A DNA stretch of 64,000 nucleotides from Amanita rubescens (taxonomy: Eukaryota; Basidiomycota; Agaricomycetes; Agaricales; Amanitaceae): assembly GCA_015039365.1 (NCBI GenBank), contig WION01000099.1, positions 101,842-165,841 on the forward strand, written 5' to 3'. The notes beneath the pieces are model-generated. The model saw only the letters and a program-made list of their open reading frames with translations, was not told where the DNA came from and searched no databases. The translations under genes were made by a program, and so were the position numbers. Each line of letters opens with the position of its first letter. Position 1 is the stretch's first letter. Positions 1 to 10,401 of this stretch are shown piece after piece.

Positions 1-1
1 A

Positions 2-955
2 GAAGACATCGAAATCTTCTTTGATATGAACCCTGAACGGATGAACACAGACCGTTTAAAAATCCTTGCCGCCCTGAATAAGATCTCAGATGGAGCCAGA
101 CAATGGAAAAAGAATAAATTAGCAGAACTACGAAAATCTCGCGCCACCACCGAAGGAGGCATCACGAGACCTGCTTTATTCGATGATTGGGAAGCATTTA
201 AACTGTCATTCTTGACAGATTGGGGAGAAGTTGATCCGAGTGGAAACGCATACACGAAAATTCTCAATCTACAGAACAGATCGTCTATGAAAGGAAAGAA
301 ACAGATGACCTTACCTAATTACGTGAATCAGTTCAAGGAACAAATCACGAAAGCCGGAATCGAAGGAGAAGCAGCATTCCATATGTTCGGAAAAGGACTT
401 ACAGCACCAGAGTTCGAAAAAGCAATGCTCATGAACCCAAAAACGTTACAAGATTGGTACGACATTGCTATCAAACTCGACAATATCCGAACCCGTTCAT
501 ATGCCTATTCACCTCGATCTGGAAACGGTCATTCATCATCCTCCCACAACGACGAATCCTGGGCAATGCAGATTGATCATAAATATCTAGAAAAAGATGA
601 AGATCCAGAATTGGAACTTATGATCAGATCTATGTCCAAAGAAGAAAGAGAACGCTATATCAGAGAAGGTTTATGTTTCATCTGCGGAATCAAAGGACAC
701 ATGTCAGGGCAATGCCCAAAGAAGAAAAGAAACAAAGGGAAAGGCCGATTTAAAGGAGGAAAGAAGAGAGGATTCACGCCCAAACGTCACATTCGAGCCA
801 CATCAGATGATGGTGACGGAAATTGGGAAGAAGAAGAAGTCCGAGAGTCTAAACCAAATTACACCAAGAACATCCGAGCACTGATGAAAGGGATGTCAAC
901 CGACGAAAAGAATGATCTATTACTATCTCTTGCCGACGAAAACGAGGATTTTTAA
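2..955 (+). CDS. gag: Gypsy1 Gag polyprotein, 5' partial
   Basis: The reading frame is open from base 2, so the true start is outside the window; the first internal ATG is at 26. The product is the capsid/nucleocapsid precursor that packages element RNA. It shows a retrotransposon capsid-like region containing DDWEAFKLSFLTDWGEVDP, then a single CCHC zinc knuckle, CFICGIKGHMSGQC, about 217 residues after the ATG at 26, followed by a Lys/Arg-rich tail suited to RNA binding. It ends in TAA at 953-955. Pol opens in the -1 frame right across the stop, next to a run of five T. Equivalent residues are recognisable in gypsy2 gag on the other strand. Confidence 0.9.
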   Translation, partial: EDIEIFFDMNPERMNTDRLKILAALNKISDGARQWKKNKLAELRKSRATTEGGITRPALFDDWEAFKLSFLTDWGEVDPSGNAYTKILNLQNRSSMKGKKQMTLPNYVNQFKEQITKAGIEGEAAFHMFGKGLTAPEFEKAMLMNPKTLQDWYDIAIKLDNIRTRSYAYSPRSGNGHSSSSHNDESWAMQIDHKYLEKDEDPELELMIRSMSKEERERYIREGLCFICGIKGHMSGQCPKKKRNKGKGRFKGGKKRGFTPKRHIRATSDDGDGNWEEEEVRESKPNYTKNIRALMKGMSTDEKNDLLLSLADENEDF

Positions 956-957
956 CA

Positions 958-3900
958 GTGGGACTCATGACAGTGGATGAAGTTCCAGAAACGTCAGATT
1001 CAACTCTCGATATATCTCATGTAACAGTACAATCTATTTCAAAACAAAGATTATCCGTCCCTATCAAAGTTGAAACTGAAAATAACACTGAAAACCTCGT
1101 TGCCCTTATCGACTGCGGAGCCGAAGGGATATTCATCGACAAAAGGATAGCACACAAATGGAGAAAACGAAAAACTCCACGACCAATCAGAGTTTATAAC
1201 GTCGATGGCACTATAAACAAAGAAGGAGAAATTGATGAACAATGTCTAATCACCTTCGAAATGAACGGAAAACGCATGACCGAATGGTTTTACGTATCAG
1301 CAATAGGAAAACAAACAATGATACTGGGGCTTCCTTGGCTAGAGAAGCATAACCCTGACGTAAATTGGAGAGAAAAGACTCTAGAGTTCCGAGACTCTGA
1401 ACAGGACAAGATCAAGGCATCACTTCGGAGCATCTGTCAACAGATTGACAGAATAGCTATGCCTGAATGGGAAGAAGATCTCGTCATCGGATATTTGATG
1501 TCACACAAAGGATCACAGACGACAGATCACGGATGGAACGCACATACATTTGAGGATATAGGAAGCTGGTCAGAAGACGAATACGACCAAGTAACTATCG
1601 CACGATACACACCAGCTCAACAAATGGAACACAAATACCATCAAACAGAGGAGGTTTACACGCTCCCTCCTGAATACTCGGCATGGAAAGATGTATTCGA
1701 GAAAAAAGCAAGTGAACGATTCCCAGAAAGCCGATCTTGGGATCACCAGATAGAACTTCGTGATGATTTCATACCAAAAAGAGGAAAAATCTATCCCTTA
1801 TCTCCAAAACAGCAGAACACACTGGATGAATGGATTAAAGAACACGTCGAAAAAGGCTACATCAGACCATCGAAATCACCACAGGCATCACCTTTCTTCT
1901 TCGTAGAAAAGAAAGAAGCACAAAAATTACGACCCTGCCAAGATTATCGATATTTGAACGAATACACTAAACCAAACGCATATCCACTACCTCTTATCTC
2001 CGATCTTATGATCAAACTCAAAGATTCGGAATACTTTACGAAATTGGATATCCGTTGGGGATATAATAACGTTCAAATCAAGGAATCTGACAGATGGAAA
2101 GCCACCTTTATCACCAATCGAGGTTTATTTGAACCCAACGTCATGTTCTTTGGATTACGAAATTCACCAGCAACATTTCAAGCTATGATGGACGATTATT
2201 TTAGGGATTTTACAGAAAAAGGATGGCTTGTCATCTACATGGATGACATGCTAATACACGCGCGCACTAAAGAAGAACTCGAGATTCGAACAAAACAAGT
2301 ACTTGAACGATTACAGAAACACGATCTTTACCTCAAGCTTGAAAAGTGTAAATTCGCTGCCAAAGAAGTTGATTTTCTAGGCACCGTCATATCCAAAAAT
2401 ACAATAAAAATGGACCCGATCAAACTTGCCGGAATCAGGGACTGGCCAACCCCTTCTACCGTTAAACAAGTTAGATCCTTCTTAGGATTCGGAAATTACT
2501 ATCGAAGGTTTATTTTCGGATTCGCCCACCTTGCACGACCCCTGCACGACCTAACAAAGAAAAACAAATTATGGACATGGACCGCAGAATGCCAAGTCGC
2601 ATTCGATCTATTAAAAGAACGCTTCACATCCGCACCTGTCTTAATGATGCCCGATGTTAACAAACCCTTTATTCTACAAACGGATGCATCAGACCACGCT
2701 ATCGGAGCAGTTCTTATGCAGAAAGATGACAATGGCGACTTACACCCATGCGGATACCTATCCCACGCTTTAACACCGACTGAAACACGATGGCAAATCT
2801 ACGACCGAGAGTTATTCGCCATTTACTACGCTCTTTATAACGAATGGAGATACCTGCTTGAAGGAGCAGAACACCCTGTCATTATTCATTGCGACCACAA
2901 GAATCTACTCTACTATCGAGAACCACAACGTCTTACGAACCGCCAAGCACGATGGTGGAACGACTTGTCTCGATTTAATATTAAATTAACCCACGTCCCT
3001 GGAGCAAAACTAATAATAGCGGACGCTCTATCCCGCCGACCCGATCATATGACAAAAGACGAACCAGAAGAGTTAATAACGATGCTCCCAAAAGAACTCT
3101 TTGTTCGCACAATCGCCGAAGATCTCCGTGACAGAGCAATAGAAATAACTGTCAAAGACGAATTTGCTCAATCAATCAAGAAATGTCTAAAAGAAAAAGG
3201 GACACCACCTTTACGCACTGCCCTTTCTGATTGGACCCTTGACGATGAATTAATCCTGTACAAAGGGCAACACTTTACCCTCCCCCACATGTCCTTGTGG
3301 ACTCCTTGTGGACTCCCGGACTCCTCAGGACTCCTCAGGACTCCCTGTAGACTCCTGATAAATTGACATAAAATGCCAGGAGTGGACAAGGACTCCTTGT
3401 GGACTCCTTGTTCACTCCCTGTTCACTCCTCATTGACTGCAAAAAAGCAAAAAATGCCAGGAGTCATCCCACAAGGAGTGGACCAGGAGTCCCTGTGGAG
3501 TCCTGCTCACTCCTGGTTCAAAGCAAAAAAGTAGTAAGTAAAATTGCAAGGACTGGACAGGAGTCCCTGTGGAGTCCTGCTCACTCCCTGCTCACTTGTC
3601 ATTACTGTAACAATGGCAACAGAAATCTGTTGCACTACAATGCTACATAACAGTGAATCTAAATAACTTAGTACAAACCATTTAAAAACATCATCTGTGC
3701 CAATCAATACCAACACCATCACCACCACTATCATCATCACCATCCACCTGTGGCCCACTTTTTTCCTGCTCTGATTGTTTGTTGATGTAATATGCAGGAA
3801 CCAGTTAAAATTGCTGCTAATCATCCTTTTCAGTATTTGCTCATAACCACCTAGTAAGGCATTCAATGTTCACATGCCTGTGTATTGAAGGCACACATGT

Positions 3901-6843
3901 AACTGAGTCATATCTTCATTGAAACTTAATCCATCAGGATTCCTACTCATTCCCAGCCATTCCTATTGCATCCTATGTAAGTAAGACTGACATCACCAGT
4001 ACTTTACACTCATGTGCAATTTCATGCTGCTTTCCAAATTTCAGGTGGGCATGCATGTTGTTTGGCAATGTTTATACTTGCAATAAAATCCTGAAAATTC
4101 ATATGATCCAGGTCATATAGGACTTATTGTAAGACCAAATAATGCCGAGTACTTGAAATGTTTGCAAAAGACCTTTTCAGATGTGAGTGTGAGGAAATTG
4201 TAAAGTCTGAAAATAATCTTGAAAATGTCCCATGTGATCAAGGACATGCAAGAATTATGATGCCAAACTAAATAAGCTAAAATGTGAATGCAAAAAGTCT
4301 GTTTGTCTTTTGGTTTTGCCACTCCATGTGTGACCACCTGCAAAGTCAATTTAGGAGGGGTGTCTGGTGATGATCAAGTTTGGTCAGTTTTAGGAAGTTG
4401 GGGTTGCTGGTGGCTATGAGTGACTGGAAGTGCTGGAAGTCAGTTGCAGTGACTTCAATGTGCAATGGTTTGGAGTAGCATCAGAAAACATGCCAAAAAT
4501 CTGACATCTGATGGTGTCTGATTCCTTCCTGATCATCTTTGTTATGTGCATGGTGTTTGTACATGGAAATTGCTGCCATCTTAAAGTTGTGTTACAAAAC
4601 ATCACAGGGCTCAGCTCCGTTATAAGATGGAGCATCATTTCATTCAGCCTTGGAACTGGTTGTTTGATTGTCTGACAATCAGATGTCATCAGTTAATATC
4701 AGACAACAGACAACCAGTGTTTCAGACACTGTCAGACCATCACCATCAGACAACCAGTGTTCCAGCACAAGTCAGGCAATCAGAAAATCAGATCAGGTTC
4801 AAAAGACTGGTGTTCAAAACAGTACTTTGCAAGTATCTTGAGTTTGGCAGCATTTGGCACTGCAATTCTTGCACAGATGTGATCACATGATTTTTTGGGA
4901 TTTTTGAGAATTTTTTTGATTTTTTTGATTTTTTTCAAAGCTATGTTTGAAAATGTATTTTGCAAATATCTCATGTTTGACTTTATTTGGCATTATGATT
5001 GTTGCATATTCTGAATCACAAAAGCTAGGCGCATCTTTTTTGTCACAGTCACATATTACATAATGTCACACTTCTATAAAAGGAAATTTTAATTTTGTTA
5101 TATTTTATCTTATCTTATCTAGGCCATCATATTACTTAAGCTGCCTATCATCTATCTATCTATCTAATCTTATCTCCACTACCCCCCCTTTTCCCGAGGG
5201 GGTGCTGGGGGATATGTGCCAGATGCCCCCTCCTTATATACCTGTGGGCCTGCGCACAGACCAACTGGTCATGTCACATGACCACATAAACAGGAATGAA
5301 ACAAGGAGTCCTTACACTCCTTGTGGACTCCTCATACAGGGAGTCCAGAGGAGTCCCGGGAGTCTACCAGGAGTCTACCAGGAGTCCCAGCTCACTCCCG
5401 GTACATTTTGGCTGGGATGAGGGGTCTTCCAGGGAGGTGGGAGTCCCTCTGGAGTCCCAGGAATTCCCAGGAATTCCCGGGAGTGAGCCAGGAGTCCTCA
5501 GGAGTCTACAAGGAACGCGTGGGGGAAGGTAAAGACCTCACAAAGGGAAATCCTTTATTCCCCCTGACGCCGATCTTCGCCGAGATATTATTAGAGATTT
5601 TCATGAATCACCAACAAGCGGACACCCCGGTTTCTTCAAAACACTAGCCTTATTAAAGGAATATTACTGGTGGCCATTAATGTCCAAAATGGTTAAACAG
5701 TTTATTGACGGATGCACGGCATGTCAACAAATGAAATCAAATACTCACCCTACCGCCGCACCTCTGATGCCAATCAAGTCTCACGCACACCGACCCTTTC
5801 AACAAATAACCATGGATTTCATAACCGATTTACCCACAAGTAACGGTTTTGATTCTATCTTTATCGTGGTCGATCAAGGACTTACAAAGGGAGTAATTCT
5901 CATGCCTTGTAACAAAACTATTACCGCCGACGAAACCGCCGACCTCTACATTCGGAATGTATTCAAAAACTTCGGTTTACCCGATGTCATGATCTCCGAT
6001 CGAGGACCACAGTTCGCATCACATGTCTTTAACGGCATAATGGACTCATTAAAGATCAAACATAAAATGAGTACCGCCTTCCATCCACAGACTGATGGAC
6101 AAACGGAGCGATATAACGCCGAATTAGAAGCTTATCTCCGAATATTCTGTGCCTATGAACCAGATACTTGGAACAAGATGATACCAATAGCACAATTCGC
6201 GCATAATTCACGCACTCATGAAGCATTGAAACAATCGCCCTTTCAATTGATGTATGGAACGTCCCCGGTTGCACTTCCCCTTGTCTCAAATAAGACAAAT
6301 ACACCAACCGCCGATAACCGCATCAACTCCTTGTTCCGCGCACGAGAAGAAGCACTCGCCACACATGATCTAGCACGAGCTAAGATGATGGAAAGAACAA
6401 CGAGAAAGACTAAACCGTTCAAAGTCAATGACAAAGTATGGTTAGAGTCTAGGAACCTGAAGATTCCTTATCAGAGCAGAAAGCTTGCACCTAAATGAGA
6501 AGGTCCCTTTTCCATTAAAGAAGTCTTAGGACCAGTGACATATCGTCTCACGCTACCAAGACAATGGAAAATTCATAACGTATTCCACGCCGCCTTACTA
6601 ACGCCGTTCAAAGAAACTTCCTTTCATGGAACAACGGAAACAAGGCCCCCTCCCGATCTAATCGAAGGAGAACAAGAATACGAAGTAGAAGCACTGCTTG
6701 CACATCGCAAGTTTAGAGGGAAATTACAATTTCTTGTAAAGTGGAAAGGCTATGATACCAGCGAAAACACATGGGAACCAGAAAATAACTTGACGCATAT
6801 GGAAGACCTCCTTCTAGAATATAAAAGACGAAGGAAACTTTGA
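958..6843 (+). pseudogene. pol: Gypsy1 Pol (PR-RT-RNaseH-IN-chromodomain), broken by insertion and stop
   Basis: First ATG at 967. In order: a retropepsin-like site LIDCGAEG, with DCG instead of the usual DSG/DTG, near 1108-1135; reverse transcriptase with LDIRWGYNNV and the catalytic YMDD (about 2237-2248); RNase H with QTDASDHAIGAVL, YDRELFA and CDHKN; and ADALSRRPD at the domain end (about 3019-3045). The frame is cut at 3267 by a hAT-like insert and resumes at 5548 with the integrase zinc region (FHESPTSGHPG, CTACQQMK), the catalytic core (MDFITDLP, SDRGPQF, HPQTDGQTERYN) and the GPF/chromodomain end (FLVKWKGY, NTWEPENNL). A TGA at 6496-6498 replaces the residue before EGPF, where family members have Arg, consistent with CGA to TGA. 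It is convincing as an ancestral pol and is not functional now. Confidence 0.92.
3268..5539. mobile_element. Non-autonomous hAT-like element E1 inside gypsy1 pol
   Basis: A 2,272-bp insert flanked by the 8-bp direct repeat acaaaggg (3260-3267 and 5540-5547). Its ends are imperfect inverted repeats of about 21 bp sharing a CTTTACC..CCCCCAC core. Inside each end lies a dense cluster of ggactcc (left, about 3291-3600) or ggagtcc (right, about 5330-5510), inverted between the ends, as expected of subterminal transposase-binding repeats. Around 4090-4260 and 4800-4990 is an AT-rich body motif (gcaaatatctcatgtttg and gatcacatgattttt) also found in D and E2. No transposase ORF is visible. Removing the insert and one duplicate restores pol reading ILYKG then KSFIPPDADLRRD. 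The ORFs inside are short and made of the repeats. Confidence 0.85.
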
Positions 6844-6844
6844 G

Positions 6845-8203
6845 ATGTCATTCACATACCAAGTTACTATGCAGAATGGAAACGACACCACCGACGCCGT
6901 TCAGCACTTTCCCTGGTCCGAATTTTATGCTGGAGAGACTACCAACGCCCGACTCCCCACTTCCCCTAACTCCTACCGACCCCGACTCGTTCTTCATACC
7001 ACCAACACCGACGAAGAGGACGTTGACCCGAACGACTTCGTTGATGTTCCCCACGGATCTCCCGATCAAACCACGTCTCAGACGATCCCGGTCACTCCCA
7101 CCGAAGCCGAGGAAACCCAAGTCGGAACATCAGAAACTCTGGCTATACCTGGACGAATTATGGAAGATCGCAATAGCCGACCGATCCCACCTAGAAACGC
7201 TGAAGACATTAGCGTTACCTTACATAGAGAGACGGTACTTGCCGGTCACGCTTCGACTCAATCTTATAATGAATCTATTCGAGGCAACGACCAGAGTCAC
7301 GGTACAGATGGGACTAACCGCGATATGGCTGGCTCCATCATACGAACCACCCCCGATCTCTATCTCAGTTATCACGGAATTACTACTTACACCAAGGTTA
7401 GAGACCGCGTCACTCTGATCTGTAACGCCGCTAGACTCCAGGTCGACGTTTTTGACCAAGAAAGGATAGCTCGAGTCTGGCGACTCCTCATGGATTTCCG
7501 GACCGCCACTACCCTTGCCGGTCAAGCCCGAGATCAGTACAACTACCACTGCGCCGATTTAATCGAAACGTTTGTTAATGTTACAGCACTTTACTGGGAA
7601 GACATCCATCCGAAAGGAGGAAACTTAGATCAACTGGCGATAGATCTATTACGACGACTTCTCACGGCCGACATCGAGCGCTACATTATCCTCGCTATAG
7701 ATAGCATCAAGGACCCAAGATTCGGAGTCAAGATACAACCTCAAGACGAGAATAACCGTATCCTTGTCAACCATTGGTTTCGCGCTACCGAAGCTACACC
7801 AGACAGACACCGAGCAACTAGATGCATTATGGAGACAGATCGTAAATCAAGAGAAATCTGGTGCCTCACCGGAAAGATCCGAGATCTCTTGTCAAGTATC
7901 CAGGGAGACACCGAGTGGACAACAAACGAGTTTGCAGATGGAGTTCCCCTCTTCGAGCTCACTAGTGACAACGTTTCGCAGATCAATGATGCGATCAGCG
8001 ATCTCGATCTTCATCGCCGAATCCGTACAACAAGCGATCTCACTACGGAGAAACCGAAACGAGATAAGAAGGCTCCTGCTACTCGTCGATCCCCATCACC
8101 CCCCATCACCACCGTTATTCGGCACGGAATCTGGAATATTCCTGTCCCCACTACTCGACGAAACGACACTCCTGACGAAGTTATCTTATCTAATCTAAGA
8201 TAA
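6845..8203 (+). CDS. Gypsy1 accessory ORF after pol, unknown function
   Basis: A 452-codon frame whose ATG lies one base after the pol stop (TGAgATG), the spacing expected of termination-reinitiation. I do not recognise the product. The N-terminal third is rich in Thr, Pro and Asp; the middle (about residues 180-310) looks like a folded helical region with YHCADLIETFVNV and LLRRLLTADIERYIILAIDS; the C-terminus is basic and Pro/Ser-rich. There is no signal peptide, membrane segment or zinc motif, so an envelope-like role is not supported. A second frame over 6876-7418 is also protein-like (first ATG METTPPTPF, 181 codons), with a Pro-rich start and helices. One frame may be spurious, or an ancestral frameshift may have split one protein. 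Confidence 0.5.
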   Translation: MSFTYQVTMQNGNDTTDAVQHFPWSEFYAGETTNARLPTSPNSYRPRLVLHTTNTDEEDVDPNDFVDVPHGSPDQTTSQTIPVTPTEAEETQVGTSETLAIPGRIMEDRNSRPIPPRNAEDISVTLHRETVLAGHASTQSYNESIRGNDQSHGTDGTNRDMAGSIIRTTPDLYLSYHGITTYTKVRDRVTLICNAARLQVDVFDQERIARVWRLLMDFRTATTLAGQARDQYNYHCADLIETFVNVTALYWEDIHPKGGNLDQLAIDLLRRLLTADIERYIILAIDSIKDPRFGVKIQPQDENNRILVNHWFRATEATPDRHRATRCIMETDRKSREIWCLTGKIRDLLSSIQGDTEWTTNEFADGVPLFELTSDNVSQINDAISDLDLHRRIRTTSDLTTEKPKRDKKAPATRRSPSPPITTVIRHGIWNIPVPTTRRNDTPDEVILSNLR

Positions 8204-8609
8204 CAAGGAGATCTTATCTTATCTGCTTACTAAGCAGATCAGGATATATATAGATAGAACCTTGGAGAAGGTTCTAGTACGCTTGCGTCATCCTTACTGC
8301 GGATGGCGCCATATGACACCATAGCTGCGCATGACATCAGCGCAGCTCCATATTTCCATATATGAGTATGACATATGTAGTTACATATATTTACCTATGT
8401 TGTTACCTATTAGGACACAGACAGTATATAAACCTGCCATGTACCGTAGAATAGGAACAAGCTCTCTTAACCTCCTACCACCATCTTCTCAGCTGAGTGG
8501 TCAGCTACTGTACACATCGGGTAAGCTATTGCTTTAACTCCTCGACGCTGCGCTACTGGGCGTTTCCCTTTCGTCAACTCCGCCTTCTCGACGACCTCAG
8601 ACCCGCAGT
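8204..8609 (+). promoter_or_regulatory. Promoter-like stretch with TATA box inside gypsy1 3' region
   Basis: This non-coding 406 bp separates the accessory ORF from the small Cys-rich ORF. It starts with several agataag/cttatct units forming short inverted repeats (8180-8240) and contains TATATAAA at 8425-8432, about 180 bp before the ATG at 8610. That arrangement resembles a core promoter and leader. It could equally be a fragment of an unrelated LTR. The promoter role is inference. Confidence 0.35.
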
Positions 8610-9011
8610 ATGACCAATGCCGCCAACAACCGCCCCCACCGTTACAACCGCTGCATCCACTGCCGAGGTAAACATGCCTCTGAGGATCACCATCTCACTA
8701 CTACAATTCCTCCTGTGTCTTCTCTATCTACACGCGCTCCCACGCGCCGACACGATCCGACGCCCGGTCCTTCCATTAAGAAGAAAGGACGTTCTCGAGT
8801 TACCACAGCTACCGCCAATACCCCCGCTTCCACTAGCCGCCGCCCTCATCAGCCGAAGAAGAAGGGAAAGAAGAAGGCACACCACGCGTCACAGTGTCAG
8901 GCATGCGTCAATGGACGACAATGCGACGGAGCCGACGACAACGCCTGTTACGACTACGGCACTTACGGCTACGACTACGGAGACGACGCGACCCACAACA
9001 TGAACACTTAG
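8610..9011 (+). CDS. Small Cys-rich basic ORF at gypsy1 3' end
   Basis: 133 codons, ATG at 8610, TAG at 9009-9011, ending 40 bp before the 3' LTR. Near the N-terminus is CIHCRGKHASEDH, a CX2C...H pattern reminiscent of retroelement zinc knuckles. The middle is strongly basic, with Lys-rich runs around KKKGKKKAHH. A second Cys cluster, CQACVNGRQCDG, is followed by a Tyr/Gly/Asp-rich tail. A nucleic-acid-binding role is plausible but unproven. An overlapping frame (8617-9003) with a hydrophobic N-terminal stretch also stays open, which weakens confidence in either. Confidence 0.4.
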   Translation: MTNAANNRPHRYNRCIHCRGKHASEDHHLTTTIPPVSSLSTRAPTRRHDPTPGPSIKKKGRSRVTTATANTPASTSRRPHQPKKKGKKKAHHASQCQACVNGRQCDGADDNACYDYGTYGYDYGDDATHNMNT

Positions 9012-9051
9012 ATGGTTTGTTGTTGCGGTCAACAACGTAGGGGAGAGCTAG

Positions 9052-9503
9052 TGTTACAACACGGTACGGACTCCCGCATTATGCTTACATGACACGTCGG
9101 ACATGTTTATTTTCTTTATGCATACCTTATCCGTCTCACCCTTTATGCTCGATTCATACGGACTAACTCGTTCACTTCTATACCACTCCCCTTATTCCAC
9201 ATATGACGCCGTCCTTATACCTACATTTGTACTTACCTTTATTCATTAATTAGTACGTCTCATTGTACTTGCTAGTATAAGTACCACATGTATTCTAGAG
9301 TCGAACCCTAAGTTCGACTTAGCTGTTTATTGTCGTCTGGCAATACAACCGTACTCTTAACTCATCTACCACAATCGTCCTCAGATCCTAAGTCAATGTC
9401 TTGACTTAGTATTGAACTTGTAATCTTAACGTTTGACTTAAGACTTGTAATCGTGACTAGAGTTGCCGCTGCAACTTAGGTTGAGATTAACGAGTTCGTA
9501 ACA
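9052..9503 (+). repeat. Gypsy1 3' LTR (452 bp) with upstream polypurine tract
   Basis: Starts TGTTAC and ends GTAACA, a perfect 6-bp terminal inverted repeat. A purine tract, aggggagag (9040-9048), lies just upstream, as needed to prime plus-strand DNA. A near-identical copy of the same length lies inverted at 37537-37988. The right edge meets the integrase frame of gypsy2. Confidence 0.9.
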
Positions 9504-10401
9504 GAAAGGCGGTTGACTTTCTATGATCAATTCCGAAGATTTTGCAGATTTCTTCGAAAACTTTGGAGGTAAATTGTGGTCCTCTATCAGAGATGAGGGT
9601 TGTCGGTAACCCGTAACGTTTGTAAATGTCGTTAATGTAAGAATTGGCGGTATCCATAGCGGTAAAAGATTTTTTGCATGGTATGAATATTACGCCCTTT
9701 GTTAAGCCTTGATCGACCACGGTCAAAACAGAATCAAAACCGTCGATAATTGGCAGATCTGTGATGAAGTCCATCGAAACTTGTTCGAATGGGCGTGTGG
9801 TGTGGGATTTAATAGGCATCAAACCCGGTGTGATCGGGTGTGTATTAACCTTCATTTGTTGACATAAGGCACAGCCTTCGACCCATTTAGATACGGTCGT
9901 TGTCATTCCAGGCCAATAATAGTCACGGCGGATAAGCTCTAGTGTCTTTAATCGTCCAGGGTGACCCATAACTACGGGGTCGTGATGTGATTTGATTATT
10001 TCGTTTCGTAATTCTTCGTTTTGAGGAACATAAACGCGTCCTTGATAACGAATGATGTTGTCGTCGTTCTTCCAGTCATTAAACTTTGATCGGAGGGGTA
10101 GTTTTCCATGTTTAAGACCGTCGATTACAACTTTAGTGAATTTGTCTTGTGGCAATAATTCAGTGATTTTATCTGCCCAAGATACATTGATCGCGGTGAT
10201 AACCATGTCATCAGTGATCATGGTTTGCGGGATTTCTTTTGCTTTTGCCTCTTCTTCGTTAATATGGTCAGGGCGTCTCGAAAGCATCTGCCTGAATAAG
10301 TTTTGATCCAGGGACGTGTTCTAACTTGATATCAAACTCCGTGATTTCTTGCCACCAGCGTGACTGTCTGGCGGTCATCTTTTGCAGATGTTTGTAATAT
10401 G
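9504..10401 (-). pseudogene. pol: Gypsy2 Pol remnant: RNase H end and integrase
   Basis: The left part of the split gypsy2 pol. It starts, in coding direction, with YYKHLQKMTARQSRWW and EHVPGSKL, the end of RNase H. It then shifts frame within the ADALSRRPD motif near 10281-10284, where a base appears to be lost, and continues with the integrase zinc region (SHHDPVVMGHPG, CALCQQMK) and core motifs MDFITDLP and SDRGPQF. It stops at KSTAF, where gypsy1 inserted. The catalytic Glu region is missing here. Confidence 0.85.

Larger units (their letters stand above)
1..9503 (+). mobile_element. Ty3/gypsy chromovirus gypsy1, 5' end outside window
   Basis: An LTR retrotransposon reading left to right: gag, then pol with protease, reverse transcriptase, RNase H, integrase and a C-terminal chromodomain, then extra ORFs, a purine tract and a 452-bp 3' LTR. 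The chromodomain places it among chromoviruses (family knowledge). The 5' LTR and gag start lie left of the window. It is dead as it stands: pol is split by a 2.27-kb hAT-like insert and carries an in-frame TGA at 6496-6498. Its right LTR abuts the integrase gene of gypsy2, so gypsy1 jumped into gypsy2. The expected 5-bp duplication would be gaaag (9504-9508), but its partner is not visible. Confidence 0.9.

Noticed and set aside
3290..3600. Regular ggactcc/ggagtcc spacing resembling a CRISPR-like or satellite array
   Set aside because: Units are short, vary in spacing, are mirrored at the other end of the insert and sit within a target-duplicated element; they are subterminal repeats of a transposon.
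8617..9003. Alternative frame with a hydrophobic N-terminal stretch (possible secreted protein)
   Set aside because: It overlaps the Cys-rich frame, has an Arg- and Thr-rich repetitive end and no cleavage-site pattern; kept only as a caveat.
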